Shown one piece after another: positions 34,148 through 42,334 of a stretch of 64,000 nt of DNA. The notes under the pieces are model-generated. The model made no database searches. It was not told the origin of the DNA and worked only from the letters and a program-made list of their open reading frames with translations. A program made the translations under genes and the position numbers. The stretch's first letter is position 1; every line of letters starts with the position of its first letter. The stretch comes from Paramagnetospirillum magnetotacticum MS-1 (lineage in GTDB: Bacteria > Pseudomonadota > Alphaproteobacteria > Rhodospirillales > Magnetospirillaceae): positions 62,001-126,000 of the forward strand of contig NZ_JXSL01000009.1 in assembly GCF_000829825.1 (NCBI RefSeq). The letters run 5' to 3'.

Positions 34148-34564
34148 TTATCCGTTCTTCGCACCCAATCGGGCCACGCCCAGCAATCCCGCGATGAATC
34201 CCGCGACGAACAGCAGCGCCACCGGATATTGCACCGAGACCGCCAGGGCGGGCGCCGGACACAATCCGGCCAGGCCCCAGCCCGCGCCAAAGAGGGTGGC
34301 CCCCGCCAGCAGGCGGGGATCGATGCGCGACGGAGGGAAAGCGGGCATCTCCGCGCCGGTCAGGGTCCGGCCGCGATGGCGCAGCAGCCACTGCCCCACA
34401 AAGGCCATGGCCACCGCCCCGCCCATGGTAGCAGTCAGCCGAGGGTCCCAATGCCCGAAGAAATCCAGAAAGCCCACGACCTTGGCCGGGTCCGTCATGC
34501 CCGACAGGGCCAGACCGGCGCCGAACACCACGCCGATCAGCAGAAAGACAAGGACGCGGCTCAT
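34148..34564 (-). CDS. YeeE/YedE half-transporter, C-terminal half (PmpB-like)
   Basis: A 138-residue membrane protein with about four helices and the GAGWGLAGLCPAPALAV motif of the sulf_transp (YeeE/YedE) family, which moves thiosulfate or related reduced-sulfur compounds. The full-length transporter is split into two half-size proteins here, the second encoded just upstream with overlapping stop and start codons (TGATG). It ends 70 bp before the Crp/Fnr gene. Confidence 0.88.
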   Translation of the reverse strand: MSRVLVFLLIGVVFGAGLALSGMTDPAKVVGFLDFFGHWDPRLTATMGGAVAMAFVGQWLLRHRGRTLTGAEMPAFPPSRIDPRLLAGATLFGAGWGLAGLCPAPALAVSVQYPVALLFVAGFIAGLLGVARLGAKNG

Positions 34565-34977
34565 CACGCGGGGACTCCCACCAGGGTGACCATGACGGCG
34601 CCGACCGCGATGAACAAAATGGTGGCGACCAGGGAACGGGGCGACAGTCGCGCGATGCCGCAGACCGAATGGCCACTGGTGCAGCCATTGGCCAGGCCAG
34701 CGCCCACTCCCACCAGAAGACCGGCCAAGGCCAGCCTGGGGGCCGAGGCGAAGGAGACAGGGGCACCGCCCCCGGTCAAGACCTGGACCAACAAGGCCCC
34801 CAGGGGCAACCCGATCACGAAGGCCACCGCCTCCATCTTCCCGGCCAGGGCATTGCGCACCAGACCGCTGACCCCGGCCACCCGGCCATAGGTCAGCATC
34901 AGCCCGGCCGCCGCCAGCCCGATCAGCAGCCCGCCCGCCAGGGCAAGGCCCCAATCCATGGGCGAGAGCGCCACCAT
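34564..34977 (-). CDS. YeeE/YedE half-transporter, N-terminal half (PmpA-like)
   Basis: A 137-residue membrane protein. The family signature NGCTSGHSVCGIARLSPRS is present near residue 100, with the conserved cysteine proposed to relay sulfur. The gene overlaps both neighbours by one to three bases (TAATG upstream, TGATG downstream), so the three-gene operon is tightly co-translated. Confidence 0.9.
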   Translation of the reverse strand: MVALSPMDWGLALAGGLLIGLAAAGLMLTYGRVAGVSGLVRNALAGKMEAVAFVIGLPLGALLVQVLTGGGAPVSFASAPRLALAGLLVGVGAGLANGCTSGHSVCGIARLSPRSLVATILFIAVGAVMVTLVGVPA

Positions 34978-35336
34978 TACTCGGCGGCCTGCTTCTTGGC
35001 GGCAAACTGGTCATAGGCCTCCAACGCCAGGGCGCCGTACATCAGCGACGGTCCGCCGCCCATATAGACCGACATGGCGATGGTCTCCATCACCTCGTCG
35101 CGGGTGCCGCCCAGATCGACCACCGCCTTGGCGTGGAAGGCAAGACAGCCGTCGCAGCGCGCCGCGATGCCCAGGGACAGGGCGATCAGCTCCTTGGTCT
35201 TGCCGTCCAGCGCCCCGTCGGCGGTGGCCGCCTTGGCCATGGCGGAAAAGCCCTTCATCACCTCGGGCACCCCGCCACGCACCTGGCCCACCATCTTGGA
35301 CAAGCCGTTGGCCAGTTCGTTCCAATCCTTGAGCAT
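34977..35336 (-). CDS. Carboxymuconolactone decarboxylase/AhpD-like protein
   Basis: A 119-residue helical protein with the CxxCxxxH redox motif (RCDGCLAFHAKAV), typical of the AhpD-like branch of the CMD family, which has peroxidase or disulfide-reductase activity. First gene of an operon with two YeeE/YedE halves. ATG 35336 has GAGGT 5 bases upstream; a GTG lies one codon earlier. A long palindrome sits 24 bp upstream, suggesting repressor control. Confidence 0.9.
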   Translation of the reverse strand: MLKDWNELANGLSKMVGQVRGGVPEVMKGFSAMAKAATADGALDGKTKELIALSLGIAARCDGCLAFHAKAVVDLGGTRDEVMETIAMSVYMGGGPSLMYGALALEAYDQFAAKKQAAE

Positions 35337-35359
35337 CACGCACCTCGTCCTTTGGAATC

Positions 35360-35395
35360 ATCACAATATGTTAGATTGCTCTAATATATCGTGAT
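35360..35395 (-). promoter_or_regulatory. 36-bp palindromic operator of the CMD-YeeE operon
   Basis: ATCACAATATGTTAGA and TCTAATATATCGTGAT form 16-bp arms (14 of 16 complementary) around TTGC. The site is 24 bp upstream of the first codon, so it overlaps the expected promoter. AT-rich dyads of this size suit ArsR-type persulfide sensors such as BigR/SqrR, which control similar operons; the regulator is inferred. Confidence 0.65.
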
Positions 35396-35471
35396 GCCGC
35401 CAGGATTCAAGGCCAGCCCGCGCAGTTTCCCCCGCGTGGAGCGCATGCGGGCATGCTCGAAGTGAATTGAA

Positions 35472-36959
35472 TCAGGACGGCGTGGCGCCTACCACCTGAT
35501 TGCGTCCGCCATCCTTGGCGGCGTAGAGCATTTTATCGGCCCGCCCGATCAGATCCTCGAAGGACTTGTCCTTGGGATCGAGTGTCGCAACCCCGATGCT
35601 GACCGTAAAGCCGACCATTTCCGAGCAATCGCTGACAGCCTTGGCGGTGTCCTGGACGGCGGCCCTCAGACGCTCGGCAATGACCAGCGCTCCGGCCATT
35701 TCCGTTTCCGGCAAAATCACGGCGAATTCCTCGCCTCCAAAGCGGCCGACCTTATCCTGATCCCGGATGATCCCGGTTATGGCTGTGGTCAGAGCCTGGA
35801 TGGCCCGGTCGCCGGTGGGATGGCCCCAGGTGTCGTTGATCGCCTTGAACCGGTCGATATCCACCATCAACAAGGCGAGATGAGCGCCGTAGCGCCGGGC
35901 ACGGGAAAACTCGTGCAGCCCGGTCTCCACCAGTTGCCGCCGGTTGGCGACCCCCGTCAACATGTCGGTGGTCGCCAGTTTGCGCATTTCCTCACGCTGA
36001 TGCAGCGCGGTCAGATGGGCGCGCAACACCAGCAAAGACAGCGCGACCAGGAGCGCGAAGCCGCCGCCCAGCTGCCATGCCCGCCGCCTCCATTCCCGCA
36101 GCACGCCCTGCTTGTCGAAGCCGACGATGATCAGCACCGGAATATCTTCGATCTTGCTGATGCCGAAGATGCGTTCGCGCCCGTCCAGGGGGGAAACGGC
36201 TATGAAGGTGGCGCTGGAGCGCGTCTCGCCGAAGTTGGGCTGATCGGCCGGAGGCGGCGCGGGCTTGCCGATGGCTTCGGGTAGGGGCGGGTTGCGGGCC
36301 AGCAGGGTCGCCTCTGTGTCCACCACGGCCAGGACGTCATGCTCGGCGATGTCAAAGCTGCCGATCCATTTCTGGGCGAAGTCGAGATCGATGGCCGCCA
36401 GCGCGCCGCCAAGCAGGCGCCCTTCCGGGGAAACGCGGTGACGGGAGACCAAGATCACCGGCCTGTGACTGGCCGATTTCTCGGCAGGCACATATTGGAC
36501 ATAGGCCTTGTCCTCGACCTGCGCATTGCGCTCCTCGCAAGCCTTCTGCTTGCTCTTGAACCCGATCAAACGGGTGTCCGCCGCAGCAAGAAAGACGCAA
36601 TCGGCTCCGTAAACCGAGATGCCGGCGATACCGGGAACGGTCGCCGTCTTTTGCGCCAGCCAGACCGAAAGGCGGGTGGCATGCTCGGAACTGCGGGCGG
36701 CAGCCGCCACCTCCGCCTCCCCCACTTTGCCGTTGATGTCGCGCAAAACATAATCGGTGGACAAGATGGTGGTGCCAAACCACTGACTCATGAACTGGCT
36801 TTTCTGGACGGCGAGACTGGCCCTGTCGGCGATGATGCCGTTTCGCCCATCGGCAAGGTCAAGCGCCAGCACCACGGCGACCACCGCAAACGCAAGTATC
36901 CCGGCGCAGCAAATCCCCAGCGCGCTCCTGGGGAGGCGTGTTCCGCTCGCGTGCTTCAC
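35472..36959 (-). CDS. Membrane-anchored diguanylate cyclase with periplasmic Cache-like sensor
   Basis: About 495 residues. A first membrane helix (GICCAGILAFAVVAVVLAL) is followed by a periplasmic domain of about 240 residues with dCache features (GISVYGADCVFLAAADTR, then VILVSRHRVSPEGRL), a second helix (GGGFALLVALSLLVL) and a GGDEF domain with intact active site GRFGGEEFAVILPE and DIDRFKAINDTWGH. It should make c-di-GMP in response to a periplasmic ligand. GTG 36959, 7 bases after the preceding stop, is the likely start; an open frame extends to 37019 but overlaps the upstream gene. Confidence 0.9.
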   Translation of the reverse strand: MKHASGTRLPRSALGICCAGILAFAVVAVVLALDLADGRNGIIADRASLAVQKSQFMSQWFGTTILSTDYVLRDINGKVGEAEVAAAARSSEHATRLSVWLAQKTATVPGIAGISVYGADCVFLAAADTRLIGFKSKQKACEERNAQVEDKAYVQYVPAEKSASHRPVILVSRHRVSPEGRLLGGALAAIDLDFAQKWIGSFDIAEHDVLAVVDTEATLLARNPPLPEAIGKPAPPPADQPNFGETRSSATFIAVSPLDGRERIFGISKIEDIPVLIIVGFDKQGVLREWRRRAWQLGGGFALLVALSLLVLRAHLTALHQREEMRKLATTDMLTGVANRRQLVETGLHEFSRARRYGAHLALLMVDIDRFKAINDTWGHPTGDRAIQALTTAITGIIRDQDKVGRFGGEEFAVILPETEMAGALVIAERLRAAVQDTAKAVSDCSEMVGFTVSIGVATLDPKDKSFEDLIGRADKMLYAAKDGGRNQVVGATPS

Positions 36960-36966
36960 CGCCGCT

Positions 36967-37302
36967 TCAATGCCCGGACGGACGGGCCGGAGGACGGGCG
37001 GCGGGTGGAGGCGGAGCACCAGTCGGCGGGCGGCGGGCGGGACCTTCGTCGGCCTCTTCGTCGGGCACTTTCTGGCGGATCACGAAGCCCTGAAGGGCCC
37101 AGCCGATTACGTAGAAGGTTCCCACGAAGAACCACAGCCCCGACAGGGCGAAGATCACCGCCCGGTGCAAGGCGTCGTCACCGGCGCCGAATGTGCCCAT
37201 GGCCCACATCATGGGGGAAGCGAACAATACGGCCACCGCCCCGGCCAGCCCCAGACGGGTCCAGCCCGTGGAACGAATATAAGAAATTCTATAGGTCGAC
37301 AT
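36967..37302 (-). CDS. Small membrane protein with proline-rich tail
   Basis: A 111-residue protein starting MSTYRISYIRSTGWTRLG, with two hydrophobic segments (near 18-34 and 44-66) and a C-terminal Pro/Ala/Arg-rich tail. GGGAGGAG precedes ATG 37302. It probably forms an operon with the diguanylate cyclase. Family not recognised. Confidence 0.7.
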   Translation of the reverse strand: MSTYRISYIRSTGWTRLGLAGAVAVLFASPMMWAMGTFGAGDDALHRAVIFALSGLWFFVGTFYVIGWALQGFVIRQKVPDEEADEGPARRPPTGAPPPPAARPPARPSGH

Positions 37303-37395
37303 CGCCTTACGCTCCTCCCCCGGCCCATACCCCATGGGATGCGTGGGTGATTCTGGACGTTCCCCGAAAGATCCGCAACCCGCCTTGTGAAGAGG

Positions 37396-37425
37396 AATCC
37401 CGTGATTATTCGAATAATCCCGTGA
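37396..37425. promoter_or_regulatory. Palindrome within direct repeats in a divergent promoter region
   Basis: GATTATTCGAATAATC (37404-37419) is a perfect 16-bp palindrome, and AATCCCGTGA is repeated directly at 37396 and 37416, 20 bp apart. The site lies between the small membrane-protein gene and the divergent 567-residue hypothetical gene, so it may be an operator shared by both. Confidence 0.5.
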
Positions 37426-37509
37426 CATAGTGTGTCGGCAACAGCTATTTTTTCCGTGTTCAGCCAGTCTGGCTGACATTTCTGAATTTCGTTGCGGACG
37501 AGGACCAGA

Positions 37510-39213
37510 ATGGTCTCCAGTCGGGAAAATTTTGAAGTCCAGGTCAGCAAGGGCGGCCGCTGGGCGACCGAAACGGTCGTGCCCAAGGAAGTGGAGGCGC
37601 GGGCGCTCGCCAAGAAATTCCTCGCCGACAAGAAGTGCGAGGGGGCTCGGATCGTCCGCAACTGGATGCGCTCCGACGGCACCATGGACGAGACCGAGAT
37701 CTTCGCCCAGACCCGCTCGGTCAACGATGACGGCCCGGTGCGCATCTCCCAGATCGACGACGTCCCGGAGAAATGCGAGACCCCGGACGAGTTCATGGGA
37801 ACCGCAGGGCGCAGCACGGTCAACCGCATCTTCCGCAGCTATCTCGACAAGGCGATCCTGACGCCCACCGAGTTGATGCACAATTACAAGGAATTGAAGC
37901 GGCTTCAGGAAAAGGACTCCCTGGTGCCGTCGGCCGTCGATCGCGTATCCCTGTTACAGACCAAGGATACCGACCAGGATTCCAAGTCGCGCAGCCAGGA
38001 AATCTTCAAATCCATCGACGACATTTCGGCGCGCGCCAAGCGGGTCGAGAATATCGAACTTCCAAAGCTGGAAGGCCGCTTTTCCGACGCCATCCGCGCC
38101 ATCCGGACCAAAGCCAGCGGCGAGGACGTCGATTATCTGGCCATGGTGCTGCTGTCGCGCGACCTGATCAATGCGCGGTCCTGGGTGGGCAAGCTGGAGT
38201 TTCTTTGCAAGCTGGCCATCGACGACAGCGACCCCCACGCGGTGGAAATGCTCGACGGTGTCATCGCCGATGTCCTGGGCTCCAATGTGGTCCAGGAGAT
38301 CCTGGGCTGGCAGCCGGGCTTAGGCGCCGCCATCTGCCGCATGTTCGATCTGGCCGATGGCAAGTTCCCCACCGAAAAGAGCGAGGCTGGCGAATCCGCC
38401 GAGATCCTCAACCGCCTGTTCGCCGAAAAGAAACTGCCCATCAGCCGCGCCTGTCTGCTGGACCGGGCCCATCGCCAGATCAAGTCGCCCAACCCGCTGA
38501 TGCGCAGCGAAAGCGGCAAGGAACTGGAGGAACTGAAGAAGCTGGTGGAACGCACCATGACGCCCACCGGCTTCATCTCGGGTCCCGAGACCGCCGAGGC
38601 GCTGACCATCCGCTATTCCCGCCAGATCGAGCAGGGCGGCGCGCCGGGGCGCAAGGCCACCGTCAACGGCCTGTTCCGCATGTTGCCCGATCGCGGTCTG
38701 GGCCTGGTCTATATCTGCAATCTGGCCGCCACCCCCTGGGGGGCCGAGGCCATCGCCGACATCGCCGAACTGGTGGATTACTGCCTCTCGGCCCGCCATC
38801 TGGGCGATTTCTGCGTCCGCTCTCTTCCGCCTAAGGAAAAGATGCTGCGCGCCACCCTGGCCCACAAGACAGCCGCCGCCACAACGGCCCTGCCGCCTGC
38901 GGTGCGCGAGAAAATCTGCGCCTTCATCGACACCATGCTGGAGGCCTATCTGGTCACCGAGCAGATCGTCGAGAAGCTGGACCACCAGGATTCCCATCTG
39001 CGCGACCGCGCCGTTCGCCTGGTGCAGTTCTGCGCCGCTGGCGTCCTGCCCGAGGGCAAGGCCATGAACCGCGCCCGCCAGCGCATCCTGGCCCTGTTGC
39101 GCCAGCCCAATTTCGACGCCCATTTCATCGACGGCTTCACCGATGCCGAGCGGGCCCAGAAGGCACTGCGCGACTTCCACATCCTGCTGGTCAAGGCCGG
39201 TTTCGGCGGTTAG
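37510..39213 (+). CDS. Hypothetical protein, 567 residues
   Basis: A large soluble protein, predicted mostly helical, from ATG 37510. The N-terminus (ENFEVQVSKGGRWATETVVP) forms a short beta-rich domain of about 95 residues, the remainder is alpha-helical with long charged helices (EELKKLVERTMTP). No catalytic motif, signal peptide or membrane segment is visible. I do not recognise the family; host-like base composition suggests a long-resident lineage gene. Confidence 0.8.
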   Translation: MVSSRENFEVQVSKGGRWATETVVPKEVEARALAKKFLADKKCEGARIVRNWMRSDGTMDETEIFAQTRSVNDDGPVRISQIDDVPEKCETPDEFMGTAGRSTVNRIFRSYLDKAILTPTELMHNYKELKRLQEKDSLVPSAVDRVSLLQTKDTDQDSKSRSQEIFKSIDDISARAKRVENIELPKLEGRFSDAIRAIRTKASGEDVDYLAMVLLSRDLINARSWVGKLEFLCKLAIDDSDPHAVEMLDGVIADVLGSNVVQEILGWQPGLGAAICRMFDLADGKFPTEKSEAGESAEILNRLFAEKKLPISRACLLDRAHRQIKSPNPLMRSESGKELEELKKLVERTMTPTGFISGPETAEALTIRYSRQIEQGGAPGRKATVNGLFRMLPDRGLGLVYICNLAATPWGAEAIADIAELVDYCLSARHLGDFCVRSLPPKEKMLRATLAHKTAAATTALPPAVREKICAFIDTMLEAYLVTEQIVEKLDHQDSHLRDRAVRLVQFCAAGVLPEGKAMNRARQRILALLRQPNFDAHFIDGFTDAERAQKALRDFHILLVKAGFGG

Positions 39214-39285
39214 AGCGTTCAGCTTCCTCGGCTGTAAGGGCCACGCCCAGACGCTGTGGTTTTCCAGTATCCACTGGCGCCGAGG

Positions 39286-39363
39286 TCACCACGAAGGCAC
39301 GAAGGCGTAAAGGACCACGAAGGATTCTTCGCCTGCCTTCGTATCTTCGTGCCTTCGTGGTGA
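39286..39363. repeat. Intergenic long hairpin (REP-like)
   Basis: TCACCACGAAGGCACGAAG (39286-39304) is perfectly complementary to 39345-39363; the loop contains further CACGAAGG-like copies. It sits between two convergent genes and probably serves as a bidirectional terminator; its style matches dispersed intergenic repeats. Confidence 0.7.
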
Positions 39364-39399
39364 ATCCGGCTGATGCCGTTTCCAGGCCGGGCGGGCGGA

Positions 39400-40485
39400 T
39401 CAATCCTCTTCCGGACCGGAATGAGGGCCATGTAGCGGTTTGGCGCAATGCGGGCAGAGATGGCCCGTCTCCACCGATTGGCGCAGGATCAGCGAAGCCT
39501 CTTCCTCGGAGAGCTGCAAGCCGCGCCGGGTGCGCTCCAGCAGGCGGCGCTCCGTTCGGTTGATGCCGCCGCCGTCCTCCAGCGCCTTTTCCACCGCCTC
39601 GCGGTACTCCTCGCGCCGGATGCGCATCTGCTCGGAAAAACCGGACGCCAGAACACCGGCAGGCAAGGCGATCATGCCCACGCCCAAAATAGCGGTCAAA
39701 GCGCCCAGCATGCGGCCCAGGGGCGTGATGGGCACCATGTCGCCGTATCCAAGCGTGGTCAGCGTCACCACCGCCCACCACATGGAGGTCGGAATATCGC
39801 TGAACACATGGGGCTGAGCGCGATGCTCGAACAAATAGATCAGGCTCGACGTCAGGACCAGAATCACCATCATGACGAACAGCACGGCGCCGATGGAGCG
39901 GGCCTCCTGCCGCGCCACGGCGCCCATGACGTTCATGGCCATGGAATAGCGGCCCAGCTTGAAGACCCGCAGCACGCGCAGAACCCGGATGGCGCGCAGG
40001 TCGATCTCGACGACGATGCCCAGAAAGAACGGCAGGACCGACAGAAGATCGACGATGGCCATGGGCGACACCGCCCAGCGCAGCCGCCCCCAGACCGGGT
40101 GGTGGAACCGGGAATCGTCCAGTTCCACCGCCGTCCACAGACGCAGCGCGTATTCCAGGCTGAAAATGGCCACCGAGGCCAGATCGAAGACATGGAAGAC
40201 CGGCCCGTGGGCGATGGACAGATGCTCGATGGATTCCAGAACCACCGCCGCCACATTCAGAACGATCAGAGCGATGAGAAAGGCATCCACCACCTTGACC
40301 AGCAGGTCGGAATGGCCCTCGCCGCCCAGCATGTGGTAGACCGTGCGCCGCAAGGTCCGCCTGCGCCGCACATGCCGGTGGCCCGGATGCGGATGCACCG
40401 GATGCGGGCGGGGCGGCTGCGGATGGGCGGAATGGCTTGGGGTCACAAATCGGCCGATGTCAAAGACGTTAATTTGCGCCACCAT
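39400..40485 (-). CDS. Voltage-gated potassium channel
   Basis: About 361 residues, six membrane segments. The voltage-sensor helix S4 shows regularly spaced arginines (LRAIRVLRVLRVFKLGRYS), the selectivity filter is TLTTLGYGDMVP, and S6 is LTAILGVGMIALPAGVLASG. The cytoplasmic C-terminus ends with a CPHC pair possibly binding metal (GHLCPHCAKPLHG). The N-terminus is rich in His, Pro and Arg. ATG 40485 is chosen; an upstream in-frame start at 40524 exists. It is divergent from cobA. Confidence 0.9.
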   Translation of the reverse strand: MVAQINVFDIGRFVTPSHSAHPQPPRPHPVHPHPGHRHVRRRRTLRRTVYHMLGGEGHSDLLVKVVDAFLIALIVLNVAAVVLESIEHLSIAHGPVFHVFDLASVAIFSLEYALRLWTAVELDDSRFHHPVWGRLRWAVSPMAIVDLLSVLPFFLGIVVEIDLRAIRVLRVLRVFKLGRYSMAMNVMGAVARQEARSIGAVLFVMMVILVLTSSLIYLFEHRAQPHVFSDIPTSMWWAVVTLTTLGYGDMVPITPLGRMLGALTAILGVGMIALPAGVLASGFSEQMRIRREEYREAVEKALEDGGGINRTERRLLERTRRGLQLSEEEASLILRQSVETGHLCPHCAKPLHGPHSGPEED

Positions 40486-40563
40486 ATCCGACCGGCCCCG
40501 GTCAGGGGAAGGGGCGGACGGCACCTGAATTCGGTAGCGCCCATCACGGGCATTACTTTAGTG

Positions 40564-40569
40564 TATAAT
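40564..40569 (+). promoter_or_regulatory. Probable -10 element upstream of cobA
   Basis: TATAAT inside an abrupt AT-rich patch (40551-40580) just before the cobA start at 40593. No good -35 hexamer is seen, so an activator may be needed. The transcript may run from cobA through cbiX. Confidence 0.35.
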
Positions 40570-40592
40570 AATATAATTGAGCGGGAGAGGCC

Positions 40593-41366
40593 ATGAGCAC
40601 GGCCAAGTCGGATACGAAGCCAGGACGGGTGTTTCTGATCGGGGCGGGACCGGGAGATCCCGACCTGCTGACCGTCAAGGCGCTACGTATGATTCAAGGG
40701 GCGGGGCTGGTGGTCTATGACCGACTGGTCAGTCAAGAGATCATGGACCTGATTCCGGCTTCGGCCGAGCGCATCTATGCGGGCAAGGCCCTGGGCAATC
40801 ATCATCTGGTCCAAGACGAGATCAACGATCTGCTGCTCGGTCTGGCGCTTTCGGGCCGCGACGTGGTGCGCCTCAAGGGCGGCGATCCCTTCGTCTTCGG
40901 ACGCGGCAGCGAGGAAGCCCTGTTCCTGGCCCGCCACGGCATCGGCTTCGAAGTGGTGCCTGGCATCAGCGCCGCCGCGGGCTGTTCCACCTATGCCGGT
41001 ATTCCGCTCACCCATCGCGGGCTGGCCACCGGGGTGCGTTTCGTCACCGGGCATCTGCGCGAGGACCGCAGCCTGGACCTGGATTGGCCCAAACTGGCCG
41101 ACCCCGACATCACCCTGGCCGTCTATATGGGACTGCAGGCCCTGCCCGAGATTTCGTCGCGCCTGATCGCCGCCGGTCTGCCGGGCGACACCCCCGCCGC
41201 GGCGGTCGAAAGAGGCACCACGCCCCGCCAGCGCCGGGTGATCGGCACGCTGACCACCCTGCTGGACCTGACCCGCGCCGCCGGATTACAGGCCCCCACC
41301 CTGCTGATCATCGGGCGGGTGGTCAGTCTGGCCGACGAGTTGGACTGGTTCAGCAAACATGCTTGA
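40593..41366 (+). CDS. cobA: Uroporphyrinogen-III C-methyltransferase
   Basis: A 257-residue SUMT making precorrin-2 from uroporphyrinogen III. Signatures: FLIGAGPGDPDLLTVKA, VRLKGGDPFVFGRGSEE and VPGISAAAGCSTYAGIPLTH. Single-domain form, without the CysG dehydrogenase/chelatase part. The stop overlaps the start of the chelatase gene. Position 2.8 kb before dsrA suggests dedicated supply of siroheme for sulfite reductase DsrAB. Confidence 0.95.
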   Translation: MSTAKSDTKPGRVFLIGAGPGDPDLLTVKALRMIQGAGLVVYDRLVSQEIMDLIPASAERIYAGKALGNHHLVQDEINDLLLGLALSGRDVVRLKGGDPFVFGRGSEEALFLARHGIGFEVVPGISAAAGCSTYAGIPLTHRGLATGVRFVTGHLREDRSLDLDWPKLADPDITLAVYMGLQALPEISSRLIAAGLPGDTPAAAVERGTTPRQRRVIGTLTTLLDLTRAAGLQAPTLLIIGRVVSLADELDWFSKHA

Positions 41367-42117
41367 AAGCTCCGCCCTGATCCTGGTGGGACACGGTTCG
41401 GGCAACTACCCCGATGCAGCCAAGCCCATCCAGGTGCTGGCGGAGTCCATCCGTGGGCGCGGGCTGTTCGCCGAAGTTGCGGCGGTCTTTATGAAGCAGA
41501 ACCCACCCCTCTCGGCGGCCCTGTCCCTGGTGAGCGCCCAAACGGTCTATGTGATCCCGGTCTTCGCCGGACGCGGCTATTACACCGGTACCCTGATCCC
41601 GCGCGAAATAGGACTGACCGGTCAGGTAACGCAGATCGGCAACCGCCGGGTGATCTATAACGAACCGGCGGGAACCCATCCCCGCCTGCCCGGTCTGCTG
41701 GCCTGCCGCGCCGATGGGGTGGCGCGCGCCTGCGGCTGGGCGCCGACCAAGAGCAGCCTGCTGCTTATCGCCCATGGCTCGGCCCGGCCGGGGGGCGCGG
41801 GCGAGACTCCGCGCGCCATCGCCGCCGCGCTGGGCGCCATGAACCATTTCGCCGAGGTGGAACTGGGCTTTCTCGAGCAGGAGCCCTTCGCCCAAACCTG
41901 GCCGGAGATGATCAAGGGAGACCGCGTGGTCGCCCTGCCCCTGCTGGTCGCCCAGGGCATGCATGCCGGGCGCGACATCCCGCCCCTGTTCGGACTGAAA
42001 CAGGGCGAGACCGGCCCGGTGGAAAGCCGTGGCCGCCAGGTGACGCTCGCCACCGGACTGGGCGCCGAGCCTGAACTGGAAGAGATTATTCTCGATCTGG
42101 TCAGGGGCTCGCCTTAA
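41359..42117 (+). CDS. CbiX-like sirohydrochlorin chelatase, two-domain
   Basis: A 252-residue protein with two tandem CbiX-type halves, each beginning with a catalytic HGS motif: LILVGHGSGNYPDA and LLLIAHGSARPGG. Inserts metal, here presumably iron, into sirohydrochlorin to complete siroheme. Overlaps cobA by 8 bp. The C-terminal end overlaps the convergent 77-residue gene by 17 bp. Confidence 0.9.
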   Translation: MLESSALILVGHGSGNYPDAAKPIQVLAESIRGRGLFAEVAAVFMKQNPPLSAALSLVSAQTVYVIPVFAGRGYYTGTLIPREIGLTGQVTQIGNRRVIYNEPAGTHPRLPGLLACRADGVARACGWAPTKSSLLLIAHGSARPGGAGETPRAIAAALGAMNHFAEVELGFLEQEPFAQTWPEMIKGDRVVALPLLVAQGMHAGRDIPPLFGLKQGETGPVESRGRQVTLATGLGAEPELEEIILDLVRGSP

Positions 42118-42334
42118 CCCACACCTCCATCACCGCCATCATCTCGCCTACCGTCTTCTCGTCCAGATCGACGATGGTGAAGCGGGCGCGGCCTTCCTTG
42201 ATGCGCATGCGTAAGATCCGCAGGCCACTTTCGTGATCCACGGCGGAAAAGCTGATCTCGCGGCTCCAGGGGGCGGCCAGGCTGGCCAGCGGAGTCACGG
42301 TTTCCTTGGCGAATTGGGGATCGTCGGTGGTCAT
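42101..42334 (-). CDS. Small conserved-looking protein coupled to a TauD-like gene
   Basis: A 77-residue protein (MTTDDPQFAKETVTPLASLA) with alternating strands and a final helix (EKTVGEMMAVMEVWVKAS). No catalytic motif. Its ATG overlaps the stop of the upstream dioxygenase gene (ATGA), and its position near dsr suggests a sulfur-related role, otherwise unknown. Confidence 0.75.
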   Translation of the reverse strand: MTTDDPQFAKETVTPLASLAAPWSREISFSAVDHESGLRILRMRIKEGRARFTIVDLDEKTVGEMMAVMEVWVKASP

